From: an uncultured Campylobacterales bacterium
Lineage (GTDB): Bacteria > Campylobacterota > Campylobacteria > Campylobacterales > Arcobacteraceae
Direction of reading: 5' to 3'
Length of the DNA: 64,000 bases
NCBI GenBank assembly: GCA_947494995.1
Contig: CANLWY010000001.1
Span: 1-64,000, forward strand
In this document: in pieces, positions 28,950-38,073 of the stretch
How the letters are laid out: each line of letters begins with the position of its first letter
Numbering within the stretch: position 1 is the stretch's first letter
Notes under the pieces: model-generated
The model's database searches: none
The model's input: the letters and a program-made list of their open reading frames with translations, nothing else
Told to the model about the DNA's origin: nothing
Translations under genes and position numbers: made by a program

Positions 28950-30676
28950 GATGTTTTTCCTTCATCAAATAAAAGCTTTGACTTCTCAAAATCTTCATAT
29001 ATCTTATCATCATACTCTCTATGACAAAGAATACACTTGTAAGCTTCTATCACTCTATTTAACTCCTCTTTATTAAAACTTCTAGCTTTTTCTCTAGAAG
29101 TTGTTTGGAATTGTTTCCCTTCTAATGATACAAAAGCATCTATGGGATAATCAAAATCCATTCCACTTTTTGAGGAGTTATAAAAAGGTGAAAAACTAAC
29201 TTTATCTTTTTCTATTTTTAAATTTCCACGTCCTAATCCCAAACTTGCAGGGTCAATATGACAATCTACACAAGTTCTAGCTTTTCCTGTAGTATGAGGA
29301 TCCCATCCAGCCATCGCCATTGCATGAAACTGCTCTATTTCTTTATCTTTAAATACTGTTCCAATCACTTGACATCCTGGTGCAAATGGCATGATTTTTT
29401 CATTATAACCAATACCTAAAGAGGGAGATTCAAACCGTAAAAAACTTCTAAACTCCATCCACTTTCCATCTGTCATCTCTTTTTTAACCCAATCATACTG
29501 TTTTCCATTTTCAAAATATACTTCATGGCAACCATAACAACTAGCCATCCATTGAGTATGACAAGCTGAACAATCTAATCTTTCATGAATAGAAGAGTTA
29601 TGATATGGCTTATCACTCATTTTTGTTAAATCAAATGCTTTTCCATCTCTTTTTCTATAAAACTTTACTTCATCTTCTTCATTTTTTTGAAGATTATAAA
29701 TTGGAGCATTTTTCCTTTCACTATAGGCTATACTTTCTGGCATTGGCATTGTTCCATTCAAAGTAAGAAGTTTTTCTGCAAGAGTATCAGGAAGCATTGT
29801 TTTAAACTTGGCATCATGACAATCAGTACACTTAATATCTACTGCATCTTCCATATGTATATTTTTTCTACCATCTCCCATTACACCAATTTCTGTATGA
29901 CAATCAATACAATCAAGACCAGCTTTTTCATGGTGAACATCAGCAGGTAGTTCATAATAAAACCTTGTAGAATCTAACTTATTAGTAAACTCACCTTTTT
30001 TATATGGCGTACCATAACCTTCACTCTCAAATTTTCCAAAATATGAAGTTCCAATTCTATTAGATCTATTGTGGCACTTTAAACAGGTTTTTGAAGGTAT
30101 TCGTGTAGTAAACTTAGTATGTTTTCCTTCTTCTTTTTCCTCAACTCTATGACAATTAGCACAACCTCCCCCTTTTGCCAAAGATTTATCATGAAATATA
30201 TCTTCATCTTGATTAATATGACAAGAGGCACAAGCTTTTGCAAAATGGCTATTAGCTAACTCTTCTGCGAACTCTTTATTATCAAGTCCTGTAGATTTTT
30301 CTACCCATTGTTCTTGTAAAACATGTTTAATTCCTCTTTGATTCTCCATAGGACTCATCTTAATTCTATGTATAATATCACTATGACAACTTCCACAATA
30401 TTTATCTGCATGTTCTAGACGTGAAGGGTTTTTTACCATTGCTACATGAGCAGATTCTTTAGTCGTTGCAAGTTGATTTCCTCCATGACACGAGGCACAA
30501 CCAAAAAGTTCTACAGGATGAGAGTTATCTATACTTTGATAACTACTATGACATGACATACATTGATCAGGAGAACTTCTAACAACTCTTGGTTTTTCTA
30601 ACTGCTTAAAGACAAAAACAAAAATTAAAAAAGTTGATACTATTGCTAATAGTTTATATAAAGATGAGATACGCAT
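28937..30676 (-). CDS. Dodecaheme c-type cytochrome with N-terminal TM anchor (start probably MRISSLYK at 30676)
   Basis: 12 CXXCH motifs counted; N-terminal hydrophobic helix. Confidence 0.9.
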   Translation of the reverse strand: MRISSLYKLLAIVSTFLIFVFVFKQLEKPRVVRSSPDQCMSCHSSYQSIDNSHPVELFGCASCHGGNQLATTKESAHVAMVKNPSRLEHADKYCGSCHSDIIHRIKMSPMENQRGIKHVLQEQWVEKSTGLDNKEFAEELANSHFAKACASCHINQDEDIFHDKSLAKGGGCANCHRVEEKEEGKHTKFTTRIPSKTCLKCHNRSNRIGTSYFGKFESEGYGTPYKKGEFTNKLDSTRFYYELPADVHHEKAGLDCIDCHTEIGVMGDGRKNIHMEDAVDIKCTDCHDAKFKTMLPDTLAEKLLTLNGTMPMPESIAYSERKNAPIYNLQKNEEDEVKFYRKRDGKAFDLTKMSDKPYHNSSIHERLDCSACHTQWMASCYGCHEVYFENGKQYDWVKKEMTDGKWMEFRSFLRFESPSLGIGYNEKIMPFAPGCQVIGTVFKDKEIEQFHAMAMAGWDPHTTGKARTCVDCHIDPASLGLGRGNLKIEKDKVSFSPFYNSSKSGMDFDYPIDAFVSLEGKQFQTTSREKARSFNKEELNRVIEAYKCILCHREYDDKIYEDFEKSKLLFDEGKTSCLK

Positions 30677-31448
30677 AAAAAGCCGTCCATAAAAGTAATA
30701 AATAATTAATAGTTTTTCTATATTTTTCAAAATAAAAATATGTAACTAACAACATAAAAGGAAAAGTAATCACTAAATCCACTAGAAGAGTTGAAACTCC
30801 TTTTACAAGAAGATTTTCTGCTCCTTTGAAAAACCAAGGACCAGTAACATGAACTAAAGTTAAATTGATATCCAAGTCTTGTGGCATAGTGAAAATCATC
30901 ATAACCAGAACTGTAAGCCCAAGAGCTATAATAAAATATTTTGTTTTTAGTTTACCAATATGTTTATAGATAGCAAAAGCAAGTAAAATTGGTAGAAATA
31001 AAATATGCCAAATATAAAATTTCCAGACAAATAGACTATTATCTTCAAATAAAAATATAAACCACTCTAATACTGGCGTCTGCTTTATAAGTGAGAGGGC
31101 TACTTCACCAGCTGAGAGCCCATTTAAATCTGCTTTTAAAACATATCCTGTGAACATTAAAAAAAATAAAACTAATGTAGCTAAAACAGAATAATTCCAA
31201 GAAGTCTCTGAGATTTTAACTTTTAGTTTTAGAAGTTCTAAAATAATATGTAAGATTAAAAAAAGAACAAACAGCTCTGAGCTAAAATAGTGTATTTGTC
31301 TAAAAATATTTCCATAAGGTACTAAGTAAGTAATAGTTTGAACACTTTCATAAGCATTAAAAGGTTTATAAATAAATGCTAAAATAAGTCCACTTAACAT
31401 ACTTACATTAAAAAGTGCTAAACATATCCATGAAATAACTATTGCCAC
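30654..31448 (-). CDS. b6-type cytochrome b subunit of a Rieske/cytochrome b complex
   Basis: His pairs spaced 14 (HYFSSELFVLFLILH) and 15 (HILFLPILLAFAIYKH); multiple TM. Confidence 0.87.
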   Translation of the reverse strand: MAIVISWICLALFNVSMLSGLILAFIYKPFNAYESVQTITYLVPYGNIFRQIHYFSSELFVLFLILHIILELLKLKVKISETSWNYSVLATLVLFFLMFTGYVLKADLNGLSAGEVALSLIKQTPVLEWFIFLFEDNSLFVWKFYIWHILFLPILLAFAIYKHIGKLKTKYFIIALGLTVLVMMIFTMPQDLDINLTLVHVTGPWFFKGAENLLVKGVSTLLVDLVITFPFMLLVTYFYFEKYRKTINYLLLLWTAFYAYLIFI

Positions 31449-31452
31449 TTTA

Positions 31453-31854
31453 TCAACCTATATATAAAAGTGAGTCTTTAATTTTAAAACTTAGCATATC
31501 CAAGTCCCTTTTTGCAGGACCTTTGAGCCTTTTGCCATTAAAATCAAATTCACTGTCATGACAAGGACAAACAAATTTTTGATTCTTATCATCAATATTT
31601 AATCCACATCCTAAGTGAGTACATTTAGAATTAAAAACATAGATATTTTCATCCTCTTTTCTAATAAAAACATTTGGGTATTTACTTATGGAGCTTGTTA
31701 GTTCACTTAAAGGGATAATTAAAGAGTCTTTTGGATTCTCTTCAAAACTTGTGAACTTATATAAAGGATAAAGGAAAGCCCCTCCTCCTATAAAAGGAAG
31801 AGCTTTTACAAAATTTTTTAATATTTTTCTTCTTTTAGGATTAACATCCTTCAA
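31453..31854 (-). CDS. Rieske [2Fe-2S] protein (TTG start proposed at 31854, AGGA SD)
   Basis: CTHLGC and CPCH boxes; single N-terminal TM/TAT-like RRKILKNFVKALPFIGGGAF. Confidence 0.9.
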   Translation of the reverse strand: MKDVNPKRRKILKNFVKALPFIGGGAFLYPLYKFTSFEENPKDSLIIPLSELTSSISKYPNVFIRKEDENIYVFNSKCTHLGCGLNIDDKNQKFVCPCHDSEFDFNGKRLKGPAKRDLDMLSFKIKDSLLYIG

Positions 31855-32197
31855 GTTGCACTGGTCCTGCATCAGCACTTGGTCCATCCTCTGCTTTTGA
31901 TTGTTCAACAACTGTACCAAACTCTGGAATCTCTCCATCATCAGCTAATCTTTGGACAATATCATTATAGTTTGCCCAAGCTAACCTATCCCAACTATTT
32001 GCTTGAATAGCTTTTTTAGCATAAGCTTGTGCTAAAGGTACATTATCCTCTTCTAATGCTTCTCTTGATAAATTAATATACTTTTCACATAATGCTTTGT
32101 TCATCTTGTATTCTTGAGTACTAGAAGCACTTAGATTTTGATAACCTATAAACAATAATACTAAAAGGCTTAATATAAATAATCCACTCTTTCTCAT
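31841..32197 (-). CDS. Small secreted protein of the operon, helical repeat-like
   Basis: Signal peptide; EDNVPLAQAYAKKAIQANSWDRLAWANYNDIV TPR-like. Confidence 0.7.
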   Translation of the reverse strand: MRKSGLFILSLLVLLFIGYQNLSASSTQEYKMNKALCEKYINLSREALEEDNVPLAQAYAKKAIQANSWDRLAWANYNDIVQRLADDGEIPEFGTVVEQSKAEDGPSADAGPVQLEGC

Positions 32198-32212
32198 TTC
32201 TCTTTCTCCTTA

Positions 32213-32800
32213 CTAAAATAGTGTTATATAATAAACATTAGGTTTTGCACCTTCTGCTTCTTTTAATCTTTTAATAGAAGTTGCATCCCTTAATAGTTTT
32301 GAAACTTCACTATTCTCATCATTTAAATCTCCAAAAACTCTAGAGTTTCCAACACATGTATTAACACATGCTGGATCTAAACCTTGAAGTACTCGTGGTA
32401 AACAGAATGTACACTTATCTACAGTTTTTGCCTCTTCATCATAGTATCTTGCATTATAAGTACAAGCTACCATACATGCTTTACACCCAATACACATATC
32501 AGGTTCTACTAAAACAATACCATCTTCTTCTCTTTTAAAACTAGCTCCTGTAGGACAAACATCTACACAAGCAGCATTATCACAATGATTACATAGTACT
32601 GGTAGAAACTCTACTTTAGCTTTCCCAAATCTATTAGTACTTTCAACTTCAAATACTCTTGTTCTATATGCTTCTTTTAAAGCAGGAACATCCCACTCTG
32701 TTTTACAAGCAACATAACAAGCATCACAACCTATACATCTATCTGCAACAATTACCATTGCTAGGTTTCTATCTTTTTTTAACGTATTAATTACACCCAT
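32213..32800 (-). CDS. 4x[4Fe-4S] ferredoxin subunit (PsrB/PhsB/NrfC-like)
   Basis: CIGCDACYVACK, CNHCDNAACVDVCPTGA, CIGCKACMVAC, CTFC..CVNTC. Confidence 0.93.
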   Translation of the reverse strand: MGVINTLKKDRNLAMVIVADRCIGCDACYVACKTEWDVPALKEAYRTRVFEVESTNRFGKAKVEFLPVLCNHCDNAACVDVCPTGASFKREEDGIVLVEPDMCIGCKACMVACTYNARYYDEEAKTVDKCTFCLPRVLQGLDPACVNTCVGNSRVFGDLNDENSEVSKLLRDATSIKRLKEAEGAKPNVYYITLF

Positions 32801-32811
32801 GATAACACCTC

Positions 32812-35064
32812 TTAAACTTTTTTAATGGTTACAAAACCATTATTAAACCCACAAGCTCCACTTAATGGATCAATATCATGACTACAGAAGTTTGTATCAC
32901 TAATACCTACATTAAAACCAATAGACCATGCTTTTGTAATATGTCCAAATCCATGATGTATAAATACCGTTTGTTCTTTAATTCTATCCGTAATCTTTAT
33001 AATATGAGCCTGTGACTCAAAACCTGTTTTCACATTTTTGATTTTTACTTTATCTTCATCTTTTAATCCAAGTTTTTTTGCATCTTTAGTATTTATCCAA
33101 AGAGGATTGTTTCCATGAACCTCCATTAAAATCCAGTTGTTTTGTGATCTTGCATGAGAGTGATTCGGGGCTCTACCCATTAATAATCTAAACTCATTTC
33201 CTTTTGGCATCTTTGGATCACTATAAATTGGAAGAGGAGAATATTCATCTCCTTTTTCTTTATATAACTCTTCAAAATCAGGAACATACAATTGAATTTT
33301 TCTAGTTGTTGTACTAAATCTTAATCTCTTACCTTCTGCATGATGATATGGATTAATATCATTAAATACTAATGTTCCGTCTTTTTCAAGTTTCTCTCTT
33401 TGATTAGGTTCTAGATGTTCTAAAAACTCTTGAGTAAACTGCGTAGGAGATTTTTCAAAATACTCTTCCACTCCAAACTTCTCTGCAATTCCTTTACAAA
33501 TATCAAACACATGCTTGGTATCATATATAGGATCTATTGCCGCTTTTCTAAGTGCGACAAGAGGAATTGCATCTTTTTGTATTAATGGAATATCATCTCT
33601 TTCTAAATATGTTGATTCAGGAAGAACAATATCTGCATAAAAAGCACTATCACTTAATTGAGTATCAATAGCCATAATAAAATCTACATTTGCCATTGCT
33701 TCAAAAAGTTTTCCATTTTCAGTTGCACCATGTTGTAAAGGGTTAGTTGCATACAGTAACCAAGCTTTAATTGGATATGGATCTTGAGTTAAAGTTGCTT
33801 CATAAAGCTTATCTGCAATTCCTAAGTTTAATGGAGCAAAAGGATAAAGTGTTCCTGCTCCATCAGCTCTTTGTACTTGAGGTTCTGAAGGATGCTCTTC
33901 ATGTGGTTTTTCAACTGGAGGTTTACTTCTAATAAACTGACCACCTGGAACTCCAACATTCCCCATGAGAGCATTTAAAATAGCAATTGCTCTTACTGTT
34001 TGAACATCATTTCCATATCTTGAGATTCTTCTTGGAGGAATTGCAATAACATTTGGTGCATCTTTGGCAAACTCCCATGCTATCTCTTCAATCTCTTTTG
34101 CTTTTATTCCTGTTTTATTTTCAGCCCACTTTGGAGTATACTGTTTTACATGTTCATGTAGTTCATTATATCCATAGCAATATTTTCTAACAAAATCTAA
34201 ATCTGCAAGATTATCTCTTAGAATTACATGTATCATTGCTAATGCTAAAGCCATATCAGTTCCAGGATTAACCTGTAACCACCTATGTGCAGTTGCAGCA
34301 GTTTCAGAACATCTTGGATCAATATAAGTTAATTTTGCACCATTTGCTAAACCTTCTACAAATCTTTCAGCCTCACCTACATGTACTGCACCAGCTAAGT
34401 TTCTTCCAAATACCAACATATGTTTAGTATTTGCCATATCATAAACCTCGTGTCCACTAACTCCAAAACCAAATGTTTTAGACCAAGCAATTTCACGAGA
34501 GCCTACACATTGAGAATAAGATGGGACAACAACATTTGGTGTTCCTAATGCAAAGGCTAAGGTATGAGCATACCTTTCGCCAGTTCCGTGCATAAAAGTA
34601 GCTAGTGTCTCTTCTCCATACTCTTCAAAAAGTCCACTTAATTTTTCATGAATATGAGTAAAGGCTTCATCCCAAGTGATTTTTTTCCATTTACCCTCAC
34701 CTCTTTTACCAACTCTTAAAAGTGGATATTGAACTCTATCTGGATCATATGTTGATTGAATACCTGCATTACCTTTAGCACAAAGTTTTCCATAATTGTT
34801 TGGATTTATTTTATTACCTTCAAGTTTTTTTATTCGTCCATCTTTTGTATAAACATCTACTCCACACTTCCAAAAACACATTTCACAGTAACTTGGAGTT
34901 TTTACTCCTCTTTCATAAGAAAAGTGTCTCATTCCTTTTACTGATTCTTGTTCTTTTGAAGCTTTCATTGGAGAGGGTAATCCAAATACACCTGCACCAC
35001 CTGCAATACTTGTAACTCCTGCAAGTTTTAAAAAACCTCTTCTTGATATATGTGTATTTCTCAT
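32812..35064 (-). CDS. Molybdopterin oxidoreductase catalytic subunit (PsrA/PhsA-like), TAT substrate
   Basis: SRRGFLKLAG TAT motif; CEMCFWKCGVDV...GKLCAKG Fe-S; SQCVG Mo-ligand-region Cys. Confidence 0.93.
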   Translation of the reverse strand: MRNTHISRRGFLKLAGVTSIAGGAGVFGLPSPMKASKEQESVKGMRHFSYERGVKTPSYCEMCFWKCGVDVYTKDGRIKKLEGNKINPNNYGKLCAKGNAGIQSTYDPDRVQYPLLRVGKRGEGKWKKITWDEAFTHIHEKLSGLFEEYGEETLATFMHGTGERYAHTLAFALGTPNVVVPSYSQCVGSREIAWSKTFGFGVSGHEVYDMANTKHMLVFGRNLAGAVHVGEAERFVEGLANGAKLTYIDPRCSETAATAHRWLQVNPGTDMALALAMIHVILRDNLADLDFVRKYCYGYNELHEHVKQYTPKWAENKTGIKAKEIEEIAWEFAKDAPNVIAIPPRRISRYGNDVQTVRAIAILNALMGNVGVPGGQFIRSKPPVEKPHEEHPSEPQVQRADGAGTLYPFAPLNLGIADKLYEATLTQDPYPIKAWLLYATNPLQHGATENGKLFEAMANVDFIMAIDTQLSDSAFYADIVLPESTYLERDDIPLIQKDAIPLVALRKAAIDPIYDTKHVFDICKGIAEKFGVEEYFEKSPTQFTQEFLEHLEPNQREKLEKDGTLVFNDINPYHHAEGKRLRFSTTTRKIQLYVPDFEELYKEKGDEYSPLPIYSDPKMPKGNEFRLLMGRAPNHSHARSQNNWILMEVHGNNPLWINTKDAKKLGLKDEDKVKIKNVKTGFESQAHIIKITDRIKEQTVFIHHGFGHITKAWSIGFNVGISDTNFCSHDIDPLSGACGFNNGFVTIKKV

Positions 35065-35065
35065 C

Positions 35066-36208
35066 TTAATCCTCCTCATTCATTGGTAAGTATCTATTTC
35101 CAATCTCATAAATAAGCATAGTAAGACCAATAGCACCAATAAATATAGATATTTCTGCTAATGTTGGAAAGTAAGTACCCACTTCAATTTTCTCTAAAAA
35201 TGTTGATTCCACTTTTATTAATTGTCCACCAATAATTGAGTTATATCTTGAGAAAAATACACCTATAAGGGCACATGCCCCTGCAGCTGCTACAAAAGGA
35301 AGAGATTTAAACTTTCCTATAAATAGTAAAGCAAGTGGAACTATTACTCCTATAATTATCTCAAAAAAGATATAGTTAAACTGTAAAGGACCATGAATAA
35401 CAAGATCCATACTATCAGATAATGTACTATTTCCATAAGAAGTAATAATTGCCGTCCATATATGAATAAATGATGAAGCAATAAGTAAGAACATAATCAT
35501 TTTACTAATTGCACTAATACTCTCTATTCTATTTGGTTCTTTATCTTTTCTAAGAAATAGTAAAAGAATTGCAACAGCTCCACCACAAATTAAAGCACCT
35601 AATATAAATGAGATTGTAAACTGTGATGTATGCCATAATGGTTTTGCTGCATTTACTGCAAATACCATAGATAAGGTACTATAAGCCATAATTCCTATAA
35701 TAAAACCAACAATACCTGCATAAAAAGTTGATTTTTTATCTCTTCTTAACAGTAGATATATTTCTAATGCTAAAAGAGGTGTCTCAAAAACATAAAATGT
35801 TGACATCCACCAAATTGGTGAAGTTAACTCAAAATTTAAATAATACTTTACAAATCTAAAAATCTGTAATTCAAAAGGTCCTCCAAGTTCCCAGAAAATT
35901 AGAAAAAATGCAGCAATCAAAGAAGAAAATGATAATAATGCAATATGTCTACTTCTAATATGGAACTTTTCAAACTTAAATACATGTGATAAAGTTGCAA
36001 TAACAGAAAGACCTACACTAATTCCTACAAAAAAAGCATAACCAACCAATAATAACCCAAAAGGAACCTCCCTAGACACGCCATAACTATGTTCTTGTCC
36101 ATGAAAGAATACTTGAGCTATTCCATATATACTAATAGTGAAAATAATAAAAGCCATAATGATATATGCCCCATTATTATTACGTTGTAATATAATTTTA
36201 CCTTGCAT
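35066..36208 (-). CDS. NrfD/PsrC family membrane subunit (start probably MQGKIIL at 36208)
   Basis: Polytopic; GVSREVPFGLLLVGYAFFVGISVGLSVIATLSHVF. Confidence 0.9.
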   Translation of the reverse strand: MQGKIILQRNNNGAYIIMAFIIFTISIYGIAQVFFHGQEHSYGVSREVPFGLLLVGYAFFVGISVGLSVIATLSHVFKFEKFHIRSRHIALLSFSSLIAAFFLIFWELGGPFELQIFRFVKYYLNFELTSPIWWMSTFYVFETPLLALEIYLLLRRDKKSTFYAGIVGFIIGIMAYSTLSMVFAVNAAKPLWHTSQFTISFILGALICGGAVAILLLFLRKDKEPNRIESISAISKMIMFLLIASSFIHIWTAIITSYGNSTLSDSMDLVIHGPLQFNYIFFEIIIGVIVPLALLFIGKFKSLPFVAAAGACALIGVFFSRYNSIIGGQLIKVESTFLEKIEVGTYFPTLAEISIFIGAIGLTMLIYEIGNRYLPMNEED

Positions 36209-36212
36209 TATA

Positions 36213-36755
36213 TTATCTCCTTTTACTAAGCTCTTTAAAGAAATCAAGTTCATCTTTTAGAATTAATACTATCTTTGAGTATAAACCTAAACTTGAGGCT
36301 TCATTTAAAGAAATCTCGAATTTATCTAACCAATTTAAATATTTATTCATAAATATTAAAGCTCTTTCATACTCCTTTTGTTCCAAAAGAATTGCAACAA
36401 AAGAACACATAAGAGATATATGGTCTTGTGGTAAATTTACATTTTGTAAATCAACAATAAAACCACTCTCTTTATAAAAAACATTTATTTTAATAAAAGT
36501 TTTTCCCATCATTTTCCCATCTATCCACCATGAAGCATTGGGAACAGTTTTATTTGAAGACGAATTTATACTAAACAGCTGTATGTATTCTGACTCCAAT
36601 AACTCAAGAGACAATGAGAAGTTTTCTAACTCCTCATTACCTACAAGCTCTCCAAGATATCTCATGCTCTCAGGAATATCCTCATTAGGATAATTAAAAG
36701 CTTTTGCACATAAGTCAAGAATTGATATAGCTTTAGATATTCTTTGAGCATTCAT
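36213..36755 (-). CDS. TorD/DmsD-like molybdoenzyme chaperone
   Basis: LELLESEYIQLFSINSSSNKTVPNASWW ... DHISLMCSFVAILLEQKEY; position in operon. Confidence 0.8.
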   Translation of the reverse strand: MNAQRISKAISILDLCAKAFNYPNEDIPESMRYLGELVGNEELENFSLSLELLESEYIQLFSINSSSNKTVPNASWWIDGKMMGKTFIKINVFYKESGFIVDLQNVNLPQDHISLMCSFVAILLEQKEYERALIFMNKYLNWLDKFEISLNEASSLGLYSKIVLILKDELDFFKELSKRR

Positions 36756-36758
36756 ATA

Positions 36759-37679
36759 TTAAATATCACCTTTTACAAGTTTTCTTTTAGGCATTCTTGT
36801 ATAATCAATCATTGAACCATCATATACTTTTGCATTTTGTACGCCTGCTAAATATTTACCTGCAAACCAAGCTCCTGATGCATACCATCCTGAATTGCAA
36901 TACCAAATTATTGGATCTTTAAGATTTACCTTTGCAGCTTCAACAGTTGCTTTTGCACCTTGTGCATCTAAATATGTAACACCATCAACTACTTTTGTAT
37001 AATTCCCAACAAATAGTGCTTTAGCACCAGGTAAATGTCCTTTTTTAAGAACTTTTTTGTGTTTATCAGTTCCATTTACGTGTACAGTTGGTCTTGTATC
37101 AACTAATTGTGCTGTTTGAATTTCTACTGCAGAATCAATATCACCAATATTGGCAACATTTTCAATATTCATATTAGTAATCTTCCAATTAGTTTTTTTA
37201 GGTTTAACTTTTTTATTATCAACGGCATTACCTGCTTTTTCCCATGCTGCAAATCCACCATTTAAAATAGCTGTATTTTTAATACCATAATATTCAGAGA
37301 CAAATACACCAAGCCCAGCAATTGTATAACTATCATTTTCTTTTCCATCAGAATAGAAAACAATTGCACTATCTTTTGTTACTCCACTTTTTTTCATTAG
37401 CCTTGTAAAAGTTAATGGCGCACCAATATATCCAGGAACATCCTTATATCTTGTCTCTCTAAAATCTTTTACTGCCCACTTAATTGCACCTGGAATATGA
37501 GATTTAGAATACGCTTTCTCATCTTTTCTAATATCAACAATAACTAAATCTTTATCCGCCATATTAGTTTTAAGCCATGTTGCATCCACTAACTTATTAT
37601 TTGGTAAGTCTAATGCAAACGAAGAAATCGCACATATACTTGAGGCTACCAACACTCCTAAAATTTTACTTTTTAACAT
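36759..37679 (-). CDS. Periplasmic two-domain sulfurtransferase (rhodanese)
   Basis: Signal peptide; two rhodanese domains; WYCNSGWYASGAWFAGKYLAG active-site loop. Confidence 0.9.
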   Translation of the reverse strand: MLKSKILGVLVASSICAISSFALDLPNNKLVDATWLKTNMADKDLVIVDIRKDEKAYSKSHIPGAIKWAVKDFRETRYKDVPGYIGAPLTFTRLMKKSGVTKDSAIVFYSDGKENDSYTIAGLGVFVSEYYGIKNTAILNGGFAAWEKAGNAVDNKKVKPKKTNWKITNMNIENVANIGDIDSAVEIQTAQLVDTRPTVHVNGTDKHKKVLKKGHLPGAKALFVGNYTKVVDGVTYLDAQGAKATVEAAKVNLKDPIIWYCNSGWYASGAWFAGKYLAGVQNAKVYDGSMIDYTRMPKRKLVKGDI

Positions 37680-37695
37680 TCTCTATCCTTTTAAA

Positions 37696-37709
37696 TGAAT
37701 TTTCATTCA
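37696..37709. promoter_or_regulatory. TGAAT-N4-ATTCA palindrome upstream of the molybdoenzyme/cytochrome operon
   Basis: TGAATTTTCATTCA, same consensus as 24317-24330. Confidence 0.45.
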
Positions 37710-37720
37710 GGAAGTTTAAC

Positions 37721-37747
37721 AATGTTGCGTAAATTTAACGTAACATT
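37721..37747. promoter_or_regulatory. 27-bp inverted repeat upstream of the operon
   Basis: AATGTTGCGT-AAATTTA-ACGTAACATT, 10-bp arms with one mismatch. Confidence 0.5.
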
Positions 37748-38073
37748 AAAAATTTAAATTAGTTTTAACTAGTTCTAGAGAAAAATAAATGGCAAAATAC
37801 TTTTAATTCATACTAAATATATCAAGAAAATGAGAAAAAACAGCATTTTATATCATACTATTCTAATCAACTTTACTGTTTTTTAACTTTTTTTTAAAAA
37901 AATTTGAAAATTTTTCTATTCTACCCAATAAAAATAGTCAATTTTTTATAAAGCCTTATATAATCGAACTCATAAGCTACTTATTAAACTCTAAAAAGCA
38001 CTCTTTTTAACTACACAAACAGTAAACATAAGCAATTTTGTAAAGAATATTCAAATAAATATGATTAAAACAC

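Noticed and set aside
31854-31941. Upstream extension of the Rieske ORF (MMERFQSLVQLLNNQKQRMDQVLMQDQCN)
   Set aside because: Lies antiframe within the preceding 118-aa secreted protein; a TTG at 31854 with AGGA 10 nt upstream gives a normal N terminus.
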